Assembly: GCF_949987515.2 (NCBI RefSeq)
Contig: NC_082702.1
Coordinates: 54,839,600 to 54,903,599, forward strand
Origin: Delphinus delphis
Lineage: Eukaryota; Chordata; Mammalia; Artiodactyla; Delphinidae
DNA: 64,000 bases
Reading direction: 5' to 3'
Position 1 is the stretch's first letter, and every line of letters begins with the position of its first letter. The notes below the pieces were generated by a model that saw only the letters and a program-made list of their open reading frames with translations, was not told where the DNA came from and ran no database searches. The position numbers and the translations under genes were made by a program. Positions 1 through 11,300 of the stretch are shown piece after piece.

Positions 1-180
1 TAGTTGTGGCACGCGGGCTCAGTAGTTGTGGGTCGTGGGCTCTACAGCGCGGGCTCAGTAGCTGTGGTGCAAGGGCTTCGTTGCTCCGCGGCATGTGGGA
101 TCTTCCCGGACCAGGGCTCGAACCGGTGTCCCCTGCATTGGGAGGCGAATTCTCAAGCACTGCGCGCCTAGGGAAGTCCC
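1..180 (-). mobile_element. CHR-type SINE, long form, cut by window edge
   Basis: tRNA-derived cetartiodactyl SINE on the minus strand. The reverse-complement head (CCGGACCAGGGCTCGAACC... to GGGAAGTCCC) ends at 180. The body has the long-form CAGTAGTTGTGG repeats. The 3' part lies off the window. Confidence 0.85.
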
Positions 181-1300
181 ACCCTTTGTATTTTTAAAGG
201 AGATATTTTCCTCCCTTTCTGGAGGGAGCAAAGCTGCCAGCAGGCAGCGGCTGTCAGACTCCTGTGGGCAGGCCTCGCCAGCTGGCCTCTGGCAGCAGAG
301 GAGTTGAAAAACCTTGCCAGCTCCAAGGCTTTCCCAGAGGAAGCCCCGCCCACAGATCTGCAGGAAGTCACACTCAGGCTTGATGAATCCCAGGAGTGCA
401 GCCCATGAGGCTTGGGCTCAAATCCAGGTCTCTGGAGCTCAGATAAACCAGAAGGCCCTCCGCCACTTGGAACATAAAGTTCTGAGGCTTGGCAGGAATT
501 GCGGAGGAGTTGCCCGCCCTGACGTCACGAGGGGCCCCAGGCCCTGGCCGGCCCCCTCGGCCCCAGCTGGGAGCGCCCAGGCTGGCTGGCAGGCCGGGAT
601 CCTGCCTCGTCCTGGTCAAAGGAAAGCGGCTGCTTTTCTGGGTAGATTTGTACCACGTTTATTTCTCGACTCAGAGCCTTTTCTCCTTCCACATGAAACC
701 CGGAGGGCAGCCGTGTTCCCAGAATAGCCACCCCCTGTCTTCAAGACGTGGGAAGATCATTTTTGTAAGTTAACGTTTACAAGAAATCAACGGATGGCAC
801 ACAGCTCGGTGCCTTGGGTCCCTGTGGTCTGAATACAGCTGAGGAACTGATAGCTCAATTGAGGAACATGTATTAAGCCCCTACTGTGGCCAAGCCCTGT
901 GCCGTGTCCTGAGGAAGGCGCCTGGGAGGTCAGTCATGAATGGGGGCTTTGGGAAACACGCCTGGCTTTTGTGACCATCTCTTAGTCCGTAGACCAGGGA
1001 TATGCCTTTGTGTCATGATGATGACATTTGTTCTGTGCAGTGGGCCAGTGCCTACTGAGCGCTGTGCAAGGCACAGGGGTGCAAGCAGTAAGAGAGACGT
1101 GGGTACCTGACCTTGAGAGCCTACAACCTGCTCCAGGGTGTAGCCACTTCCCTCTGCCGCTGTAGTGAATGACCACAAACTCAGTGTCTCAGATGAGAGA
1201 AGTGCGGAGCAGCGAGCATCCCACAGACACAGAGGCTGAGCTGGGACTCAGCCCAGGGGCTCTGAATCCAGAGCTCGGGTCCCTTCTGCTTCGCTTGGTA
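181..1300. other. Upstream intergenic sequence, degraded ancient repeats
   Basis: No gene seen. Apart from the CRE and its GC-rich patch, 860-1150 shows L2/MIR-like phrases (for example CCTACTGAGCGCTGTGCAAGGC), too decayed to bound. Open frames here are short and lack coding character. Confidence 0.5.
520..527 (+). promoter_or_regulatory. Perfect palindromic CRE (TGACGTCA)
   Basis: An exact CREB/ATF consensus site in a GC-rich patch (about 485-620), 1.7 kb upstream of the WFDC1 start. Binding is not shown by sequence alone. Confidence 0.4.
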
Positions 1301-1305
1301 GGGTG

Positions 1306-1460
1306 TCGTGGTGATCAGATGGGGCTTGGGTTGAGCCCCAGCTCTGCTACTACTGCCTGACTTCAGGCAAGTATTGTACCTCTATTTCCCCATCTGTAAA
1401 ATGGACATCGAAGCAGTGCCTGTCTTGGGGTTGCTGAGACAGGCGATAGAGTATAAAGCT
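1306..1460 (+). repeat. MIR SINE fragment
   Basis: Carries the MIR core ending CCCCATCTGTAAAATGG near 1388-1404, preceded by a degenerate CTGCCTGACTTCAGGCAAG segment. Confidence 0.7.
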
Positions 1461-1859
1461 TGTGAGATATGGATCCCTGTATAAAACACACGCAAGCCAA
1501 CATTTATAGCACACTTACGACGTCTGTGAAGCGCTTTACACACACAATTGCATAGAACTCTCCCAAGAAACACACGATGTAACCGTCCACACGCCCACAT
1601 TACAGCGGAGGTCACCAGGGTTCCAGGACGCTCTTCCCACGGTGACGCGCTCCACTGGTCCCCGTTCGGCAACAAGTCTTCCAAAGAAGCTTTTGTGGGC
1701 AGAAGAGTTTGTCAGACCAGCTCAAAACTTGGACAAAGTAGCAGCCGGAAGCCCCCCACCCATTCCCTGCGTGCCCACCCCCGCCCCCCAGAGCCAGCAC
1801 ACCTCCTGGGGAGGGGACCGCCCAGCCTGCAAGGAAGTACTCCTTATCCCAGTGTGACA

Positions 1860-2200
1860 GGGCCGCTCCCGGCCACGTCTCCTAGCAGCGTGATACCCCC
1901 GCCTGCTGCCGCCGCCGCTGACTTCTGAGCTGCCTGGGCTGCAGACGTCTGTCTGGCTTGGAGTCTCCGGGCCAGATGCAATAGGGCAAGCTAAAAATAA
2001 CCCGGTGGGCGGCCCCCATCGGGAGTGCGGGTCGGGGTGGGGGGGCCTGGGCTGGGCGCGGACACATGATCCCCGGGACCCGGCCGAGTGGAGCTGAGAC
2101 CGTCCGGCAGACCGTGCACACTTCTGCTCCACACTTCCAGGACCGCCCCCCGCCCCCGCCCCGACCAGAGGGCCCCTCTCCTCTGACCATCTGGGAGGAA
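1860..2200 (+). promoter_or_regulatory. WFDC1: WFDC1 promoter-proximal GC-rich region and 5' leader
   Basis: GC- and CpG-rich sequence directly upstream of the WFDC1 start, with a CCGCCGCCGC run near 1908 and long C/G runs at 2035-2165. The transcription start cannot be fixed from sequence. No canonical TATA box is seen; the only A/T-rich motif is the MEF2-like site at 1991-2000. Confidence 0.6.
1991..2000 (+). promoter_or_regulatory. MEF2-like site (CTAAAAATAA)
   Basis: CTAAAAATAA fits the MEF2 consensus YTAWWWWTAR exactly and is the only A/T-rich block in the GC-rich WFDC1 proximal region, about 200 bases before the start codon. It could serve MEF2 factors in muscle or act as a non-canonical TATA element. 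Function is inferred. Confidence 0.45.
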
Positions 2201-2344
2201 ATGCCTTTGACCAGCTGCAGGATGGGCAGCGGCCGGAGGAAGGTCAGCTGGACTCTGTGCTGCCTGCTGCTGCTCCTTGAAGCCAGTTCTGCCAGGAATA
2301 TCTGGAAACGGGCATTGCACGCGAGGCTGGCGGAGAGGACCCGT
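2201..2344 (+). CDS. WFDC1: WFDC1 exon 1 (coding part): signal peptide
   Basis: Codes residues 1-48. The start was chosen because MPLT matches the human N-terminus as recalled and puts a Leu-rich signal sequence about 12 residues in. The likely cleavage is after the AxSSA-type sequence near residue 31, giving a mature protein that begins RNIWKRAL. The donor is GTAAGT at 2345, phase 0. The initiator has G at -3 but C at +4. A second in-frame ATG at 2222 has a stronger context (A at -3, G at +4) and would keep the signal peptide. The frame is also open upstream to an ATG at 2066 (see findings). Confidence 0.95.
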
Positions 2345-5300
2345 GTAAGTGCCCGGGCTGGGGGGTGCTGGGAGGAGATGGGTGATGCCCGCACTGTACG
2401 GTGTACAAGCGCTCCACCCAGATGCGGACAGCACAGGGCAGGCGTCCTTCTTTCTTTATCTGAGTTGTGCCAAAGTCGGGTGGGGAGCAGAGGAAACTCA
2501 CAGCCCTCCAAAGATTCCGAGCCTGGGAGTAAAGAAGCCAGGGAACCCTAAAAATGCACAGGGGGCCGGTGACGTGCTTCTGCCTACCCACGTTTACTTT
2601 CTCCTGACAAAGAGCACCTGATTTTAGAGTCCGAGGACTTAAAACTGAGTGTTTGTCTCAACAGTCAATAACCAAATGTCGATAGTCGATAGGATGCAAT
2701 TACACTTCCGTGCCATTCCTGACTCATTCAGTAAACATTTAGTGGAAACTGCTCCAGGCCGGGCGCTCTGTGCGTTCCTGTAGGTACAACATGGAGACAC
2801 CAGCTCCCACCCTGCAGGGTGGTCGAGTGGGGGAGGCAGTCAGGTGACATGTGACAGCAATACAAAGGGTCGGCTCGCTGTGGTGGGAGGCGAGGAGCAT
2901 GCGCCCTGCAGCCCTAAGTCTGAATCCAAGCTCTGCTGCTCACAGGCTGTGTGACTTGAGGTAAGTTGTTGGACGTCTGTGAGCGCCGGTGATCTCATCT
3001 GAAAAAGACAGATTGATGCGTTCCTTTCATCAAATATGTATGTCTGATCGCCACTGTTTACCTAGGTCACTGTTGCCCTAGGCTGTGGGGATACAGACTT
3101 ATATGTCCCCAGGCCTTGGGAGACTCGTGTTACCCCACAGGGCTGGGCTTGCAGAGAATGAATGAGAAGTGAAAGGAAAATGTATACAAGCACCCCTGAT
3201 CTCATTGTGCTTTGCAGAAACTGCGTTTTTACAAATTGCAGGTTTGTGGCAACCCGGCCTTGAGCAAGTCTCTCAGCGCCTTTTGTCCAACAGTGTTTGC
3301 TCATTTCTTGTCTCTGTGTCACATTTTGGTAAATCTCCCACTACCTCCAACTTTTTCATTTTTACTCTATTTGTTACGTTGATCTGTGGTCAGTGATCTT
3401 TGACGTGACTATTGCGAAAAGATCGCGACTTTTAGCATGGTTAGCATTTCTCAGCAACAGGCTCTTTAAAATTAAGGTGCGTACATTGCGTTTTTTAGAC
3501 ATAAGGCTGTTGCACACTTAATATGCTACGGTGTAATGTGAACCTAACTTTTAGATGCACTGGGAAACCAAAATATTCTTGTGACTCGCTTTCTTGCAGG
3601 GGTCCGGAACCCAAACCACAGTATCTCCAAGGCGTGCCGGTAGTGTATTTGGTGACAAGTGTTGAGAAGGGAAATAAAGCAGGAAGGGGACCAGGAGAGT
3701 GGAGGTGGGAAGGGTGTCACTTTAGATCCCCCACCCCAAAAGGGAGCACAGAGGCATAGAAGGTTCGGGAAGACAATACCAGCACTCTCAGCATGTGGGT
3801 GAGCATGTAAATGACTCCGTATCTGTCAAACACAGCGCATAGCGAGTGGTCCTTGCGTCTTGGTGACTTTTACTCAAATATTAGGAAATTGGTTGGTGTT
3901 TGTTTCCCCAGGTGGAATGTAGGTTCCTCACAGTAGGGCCTGATTCTGTCTCCGTCAGTGCAGTGTTCCTGGTGCCTGCCATGAAGTAGGCGCCCATACA
4001 TTCTTGTGGGTAAATTATGGGCAAGTGCAACGGAAGCACAGAAGAGTGTGTGCAGCTCTGCCCCAAGAGAGTCAGGGAGGGTTTTCCAGGATCGGGGACA
4101 TTCAACCCAGGGCTTTGAAGGATGAATAGGAGTTTTCCAGGCAGAGAAGAGGGAGAAGGGAATGTTTAATGACCCCAGGCACCATGTGAAATGAAACTGT
4201 ATGGAGGCTAATCTCAGCCTCCAGGGCTCACACTATAGGTCAAGCAGGAGGCCACGTGGGTGTAGAAAATCATAGTAGCAAGTGAAATGGTGGTAAGTAT
4301 TTGGAGGGAGAAGAGAGACCCTTGTCAGGTTGGACTCCCCCATGCTTTTCGCTGTTCCAACAGGACGATTTAGGCCTCAAAGCATCCAGCACTTTGGTTC
4401 TAGGACCAGAGAGAGATTTCCAATACATCATCTGGCCTTATCTCCACCTTGTCCTGGAGCGTCACAGGGGCTGATGCCGTGACATCTCACTAGGAGGAAC
4501 GAGGAGGCTAGGAGGTTGGGGACGATATGCACTGGGGGTCAGGGGGAGTCTCTTTAAAAACACAGGCGTGGGTGGGCTTCAGGAACCAAATTACTTCTAG
4601 CCACCATTTGTCAGAATGCAAGCGCTTTGAGTTTGTACTCACTAGACTGGAACTCTTCCCTGCTATCAACAGATATCAGCTTCCCTCTCCGGTGCCTAGA
4701 CATGGGAGAGGTTTGTGCCCAGATTGTGCCTCACAGAGAGCCCCTGGGGAAAGACAGGCTGTCGACTGGTGGCTCAGAGGATATGGAGGTTGGGCAGGGC
4801 GCCAGGCCTAGGAATCTTTCAGTGACGTCTCTCATGAGCTGTGCAGCCTCAGGCTGCTTGCTGCCCCTCTCTGGGCCTCAGGTCATTACATGGGAAATGA
4901 AGACGAAGGACCAGATGACCTCCAGGGCCCTTTCAGTTCTAACATCCATGCAAATGTCCAACAGGGAATCTAGGAGTAATAGGAAGCAGCTCCGCATATT
5001 CAGGGGCAGGACTTCTTATGTGGCCCCCATTGCCCACCCCAAGCTGGGTCAGCCCTTCAGCCTTGGCCCTGGAACCCATGGGGCAGGTCAGGGCGAGGAG
5101 AGGCCAGGTGTTCAGCGATTATGCTGAAGCCAGCTCATACCCACTCCAGAGAGTTAAACAGCCCTTATTAAAAATGAAGTCATATAAACTTATATAATTT
5201 ACATGAAAAAGGAAGGAAGGAAATCCTCCTTATCAGAAACATTATCACTTCCTAATTATTTTGGTTGCATTCTTACCATTCTCCCTGCTCTCGAGGTCAT

Positions 5301-8300
5301 TCATATCTGTGGCATCTGCCTGGTAGAAACACCGTCTCTCGAGGAGCTGTTACACGTCTCTTCCCAACTCCTCATTCAGTGGCCTCACATCGGTAGCTTG
5401 AAATCAGCCGCAGTGAGAGTATTTACACCATGGAAATTGGCAAAGGCTGCACATGGAGAACTGGGTGTTAAACGCGGACCCGCACGTGGCTGCCTGCATC
5501 TTGGCTCCTCCCCTTCTCAAAGCCCCGCCCCTTGACAGAGTGGGCAGAGGGGCCTGAGGGGGTCCGGGGCACTTCCTGGATGCTGTGTGCATTTTCCTGC
5601 CCAAGAGACAGTGCCTGAGAGGAAGACACGGGAGGCCCTGTAGGGAGGCTTGTAGGGAGAAGAAGGCTTGTCCTCCGTGAGCCTCGGTTTCCTCGTCTGC
5701 AGCCTGGGAGACGGCAGTGCTACTTTGCGATCCAGCGGAAAGACCCCGAGAGCCTTCAGCCTGGTGCCTGGCCAGGGAACACCTCTCTCTGTGTACTGAT
5801 AAAAAGAAGACAAAGATATTTACGAGGCTAGCTAAGACGGAAAGGAATAGGCTAGGAAGAGAATGTTTGTCAGTAGCCCAAGAGGCTTTCTGGGGAGCTC
5901 AGGGCCAGTTCTGTGGAGCTGGTGCTTTGGGACTTGCTTTCCTGCCGTTTGGTGAAAGTTGTAAGAACAGTTCTTTGCTGAGCGTTCCTGTGTGTCAGGC
6001 CAGGCTGTCTCAGGATCCTCTGAACAAACCTACCAGGTGGGACTTATTGGAGCCGCCGTGTCGGCTTGGGGACTGGGTAGCCCCATGATCCCCACGTGTC
6101 ACTGTGGCTGTGTGTCTGTTTTGTACCCTAAGCTCCCATTCGGGGCAGCTGGAAATGGCTAGGCAGTTTGCACCCTGCCCAAAGGGGCCTGCCCAGTGGA
6201 GGGGCAGCGTGGGGCTGCAGCAGCCCAGAGAGAGGATGCAATGCATCCTGCCGGACGGGGCACCCTTTGCAGTTGGCCTGCCCAGAGCAGCATCTTCTGG
6301 TGACGAGCACAGAGGCCCCGTGCAAGGCGTGTTCCCCAGTCTCCCCAGGCTGGTCCTCCTTTCCCTTGTTACTTCTGTGAGCTCGAGAGCTTTCTGGTGC
6401 ATCTTTTATTTTTTGCTAAGTTAGCAAGAGTGGGAGAGGCAGGTGGCCTGGAGCTGTGGGTACCTCCCCTCTGCTCTCATCATTCCCTGAGTCCTGAATC
6501 CTCACCTTCAGCCTGGAAACTCTGTCCTTGGAACACGCTCGGCCGGCACACAGGACGGGCCAAGGTGCTCGGGTCCATAACGTGGGAGCAAACGGAGCTG
6601 AAGGACCACGGCCTGGCTTCCTCAGCCCAGGCTGGGACGCCTCTGAAGAGTGATCTGGACAGTTTCTCAGAGGTTGCCCTTGGGTTTGAGCTCCAGGTGC
6701 CCAGGGCAGTCACCTGGGCATTAACGGTCCCCAGATGGCCCCCCCCTTCCCTGCCTCACGTGCCCCCTCCCCTGCTAGAGCTGCCTGGGACCCTCTCGCA
6801 AATATACCACCTGCACTAAAATCCTAGTCTCAGGGTTTAATTTTGTCTCCCCTACCCCAAAAAGATCTGTTCAAGTCCTAAGCCCTGGTGCCTGTGAATG
6901 TGACTTTATTTGGAAATAGGGTCATTGTTGTGTAATTAATTAAGATGAGGACATATTGAAATTAGGTAGGCCCTTAATCCGATGTGGCTGGTGAAGAAGA
7001 CAAGAGAGACAGAGACACACAGGGAGAAGGCCGTGTGGAGACAGAGACAGAGATTAGAGTGTTGCATCTCAAGTCGCGGAACTCCAAGGATTGCCAGGAG
7101 AGAAACACGGAACAGATTCTCCCTCACAGCCTCAGAAGGAACCAACCCTGCCGACACCTGGATTTTGAACGTCTGGCCTCCAGAGCCGTGAGAGAACACA
7201 GCTCCATTGTTTTAAGGCCCCCAGTCTGTGGTGTTTGTTACAGCAGCCCTAGCACACTCATACGGTCAGCCTCTGGGAACCAACATAGTCAGTTCTGTTG
7301 CTTGCAACCAGCAACCCCAATGGTAGACACTTCCCAGATGAGGGAATTCCGGCCAGAGCAGAGAGTGACTCACCCCACACCATTCTGGCTGTGCACTGGT
7401 GAAGCTATCACTGTGCCCTCAGAGTCCTAGAGGCTTTCCTTGCTCCTTGAAGGATGTGAGATGGATTGCACCCCTGCAGGACCCCATCATCAGCACCACT
7501 AGGACACCTCCATCTGGAGGGGAGGGGCTGCTCAGTGGGTCCCGGAGTGTTCATGGTCAAGACCCCGCAAGTCCCCCCTGGGGGCTGGAGAGGGGGGGAC
7601 GTGACATACCGCGGTGAAGTGCCCCACTGGAGGCTCGGCCCTCCCTGAGCCCCTAACGCAGTGCCTGACGCGTCACAGACTCTCAGAAACATTTGAAGAA
7701 CTAGGGGGAGGAGCTGGATGGATGGGCGGATAGATGGAAGGGAGGAAAAACAAATGAATAGTGTGACCTCGGGGGTGACTTCCTCCTCTCTGAATCTGGC
7801 TTCTGTACCTGAGGTTTCAGTCCTGAAATTGATTCCAGGTGGAAACGAGCAAGGGGAAAAGTATCTAAGAACCATGTGGTTATAACCTGGGACCCTGCGT
7901 GCGAGGAGGCAGGAAAGCAGAGGGAAACTTACCTGTCATGATGGCACTAGTCACGGTGACCAAAGTGGACACAGCCCAGTTGTCCATAAGCTCAGAATAG
8001 ATCAACACCACGGGGTCCATCCACACAATGGAATATTACTCAGCCATGAAAAGGCATGAAGCACTGAGACACACTGCAGCATGGATGAGCCCTGGGAACA
8101 TCATGCTCAGTGAAAGATGCCAGTCAGAGAAGGCCACGTAGCCTGTGCTGTCTGTACGAAATGTCCAGAAAAGGCACGTTCATAGGGACAGAAAGCAGAT
8201 TAGACGTTGCCAGGGGCTGAGGGCGTGAGGGTGAAGGAGGGACTGCTTAATGAGAATAGAAGTTTTCCGGAAACGAACACAACATTGTAAATCAACTATA

Positions 8301-11300
8301 CTTCAGTTAGAAAGAAAAAAGAATTTGTTTGGGGTGATGTAAATATTTTAGAAACAGATAAGAGGCAGGTGTTGCACAATACTGTGAATTTAATCAGTGC
8401 CATAGAATTGTACACTTAAAAATGGTGAAAATGGCAAATGTTATGTTATATTGAGTTGGCCAAAAAGTTCATTTGGTTAGTGAATATATTGTTCAATAAA
8501 ATTCTTGGTGAAAACGAAAAATGTGTCTTTTATTTTTGCTTAAAACCAAACAGACTTTTTGGCCAACCCAATGTATTTTAATTACCACGGTGAGTTTTTT
8601 TAAAAAGCAGTGGGAAACTAAGGTACATCTTAGGGATTCTGTGAGGGGCTCCTGGTCAGGCTTGTCTCAGCTTCATGGTCCCCTCCTCAGAGGCCCGTTC
8701 CCTGATCCCCTATTTAGGTCTCTTCTCAACTTCTTCATAACGTTTACCTCCCTTATTATGATCTGCATGAATTTTTTTTTTACTCCGGCTTTGTTTCGTT
8801 TTTCATTACCTGCCTTCACAGATAAACAGAAAGGAAGCAATTCGTTTCCTTTCTGTGTGGTGTTGGGTTGGTGTTTGTCACATGTCCTGGAGCTGAGCCA
8901 CGCGTGAAGGCAGGGCCAGTGTCTTCTGGTTTAGGTCAGCTCACCTCACATGCAGCCAGTGCCTGGCACGTGGTAGGCCTGGGAACTATGAATTTACCGT
9001 GAAATGAATGACTGAATTACATTAAAACCCTCTAGAGCGGAAGAGCAGGGATGGAAAGTTCTAGAAGACTCTCAGGCGCACAGCAGGGCTCAGTGGACAC
9101 CAGCGGGAGGAGCTGGCCAAGTGTGCACTCTTGCCCTCGACATGCACTGAGATGGCTTGTCCTGGCGTGAGATCCTGGGTTTTTGAGTACCTCTCCGAGG
9201 ACGTCCCATTAGCCATGCACCAAACTCTGCTCCCGGAGCCCAGCGTGTCCTGGAGGTCTCAGGGCGTCGGGAAGTGGCATTCAATGCACGCTAAACTCTA
9301 AGCCCTCTGTTCCAGGGAGAGACATATTTTTAGATCTTTGACATCCGAATTCCAGAGGAAGAGCAAGTAAAGCTTAGAAGAAAATTGGCTTTCTTCCTGC
9401 ACCAAGCAAACCAGCCTGGGGTGCATATTTATTGGTCAGGCCGTTAACTCTCTGGAACATTCCAAAGAAGGGTAAAGCTCTTGCAGGGGAATGAAGGGGG
9501 TGGAGTGCTGAGGGAGGGATGCGGGTAAACTGGGGCAGCTCTGGAGACTGAATTCTTTCTCCTTAAATGGAAATGGTTTCAATTTTTTTCCGGATTATGA
9601 AAACAGTGATGTTTACTCTGCACACATTCAGACAATACAGAAAGTCACAAATAAGTAAAAATATTCTAAATTCTCCGAGACACGAGCTCTGTTGACATTT
9701 TGGTATGTGTGAGTGCCTAGACTTTTTCGTGAAGCAGTTATGATCGGCACACGTTGTTTTCTTAATGGTATTCTGTTCATATTGTTTACAATTTGTTTAT
9801 TGAGATGAAATTCACATACTATACAGTTGACCACGTTACAGGGGACAATTCAGTGGGATTTAGTGCATCGACAGTGTTGTGCAACCACCACCTCTCTCTA
9901 GTTCCAAAATCTTCCCATCACCCCAAGAGGAAAACCCAGACCTATTAAACAGTTGCTCCCCGCCCCCCTTCCCATCCTCGCCCCCTGGCAACCACCAGTC
10001 TGCTTCCGGTCTCCGTAAATTTCCCTATTCTATTATTTATTTATTTATTTTTGGCTGTGTTGGGTCTTCGTTTCTGTGCGAGGGCTTTCTCCAGCTGCGG
10101 CGAGCGGGGGACGCTCTTTATCGCGGTGCGCGGGCCTCTCACTATCGCGGCCTCTCTTGTTGCGGAGCACAGGCTCCAGATGCGCAGGCTCAGTCGTTGT
10201 GGCTCACGGGCCCAGTCGCTCCGCGGCATGTGGGATCCTCCCGGACCAGGGCTCGAACCCGTGTCCCCTGCACCGGCAGGCGGACTCTCAACCACTGCGC
10301 CACCAGGGAAGCCCAAATTTCCCTATTCTAGACGTTTCATATAAACGTGATCATACACTACGTGGAATTTGTGTCTGGCGTATTATTCATATTGTTTTGT
10401 ACCGTGCCTTTTTCATTGAACGATATATGGTGAATATGTTAATATGATAGATCCGTGTCCTCTTTTTGTGTGTGTGTGTGTCCCCTGCATCGGCAGGCGG
10501 ACTCTCGACCACTGCGCCACCAGGGAAGCCCCCGTGTCCTCTTTTCAAAGACGTCTATGGTGTTCCAAGGTGTGGATCTGCAGTTATTTGTTTATCCAGC
10601 CTCCTTTGGTTGGACCGCCAGGCACTTGCTTCAGTGGACCCTGCATTTGGACTGGTGGAATTGGGCTTCCCACTGAAGCAGCCCAGAATTGGCATTTCCC
10701 TACCTGCTTCCTGAGGATATCAGAAGAGGAATGGCTTTGCAAATCTATAGAGGCCTCCAAAAACTCCCTCCAGGGTATGAAAAAAAAAAAATAGCCACCA
10801 GGTCGAAACCTTAAGGGAACCATCTTTATCCAGGTAAGGCAAACAGCGCTGGGACATTCTTGTCCGAGCTGTACCGTAAATGTATGTTCACAGCTACTTT
10901 GAAGCAGACTTGCTGTACCATCCTTTTGCAGGGATGAAAATGAAAGATGGAGATCATGGGTTGTCTGGGATGTTCATGAAGGACGTTGTCAGTCAGGGGT
11001 GAGCTGGGATTTGACATGCTGTTGTGTTGTTTTCAGCTGAGTGGCAACGGACGGCGGGGGCCAGGATGAGTTCTTTCCAGAATGTATCCCTTGGGGAGGC
11101 AGTTACATGACTACATCCAGAGCTGGGGCTGGTCCAGAGGTGGGCAGGAGGCAGGGGCGTGTGAGAGAGGGGGACCCCGCGCCGACAAAACGGGAAGAAT
11201 CTCACAGGCGAGACTGAGAAGCAGCTCCCCAGATCCAGGCTTCTGGGACAGGAAGTTGCCAGAGTCAGACAGACCCAGGTTTGAATCCTGCCTCTGCTGC

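Noticed and set aside
1882..2511. 209-codon open frame on the minus strand opposite the WFDC1 promoter and exon 1
   Set aside because: It is antisense to a real exon in GC-rich DNA where stops are rare; the product is low-complexity Pro/Arg/Ser and matches nothing known to me.
10051..10344. Repeated RGPLT/AEHRL/GTRASHCCGL-type peptides at many sites
   Set aside because: These are six-frame translations of CHR SINEs in both orientations, not a protein family.
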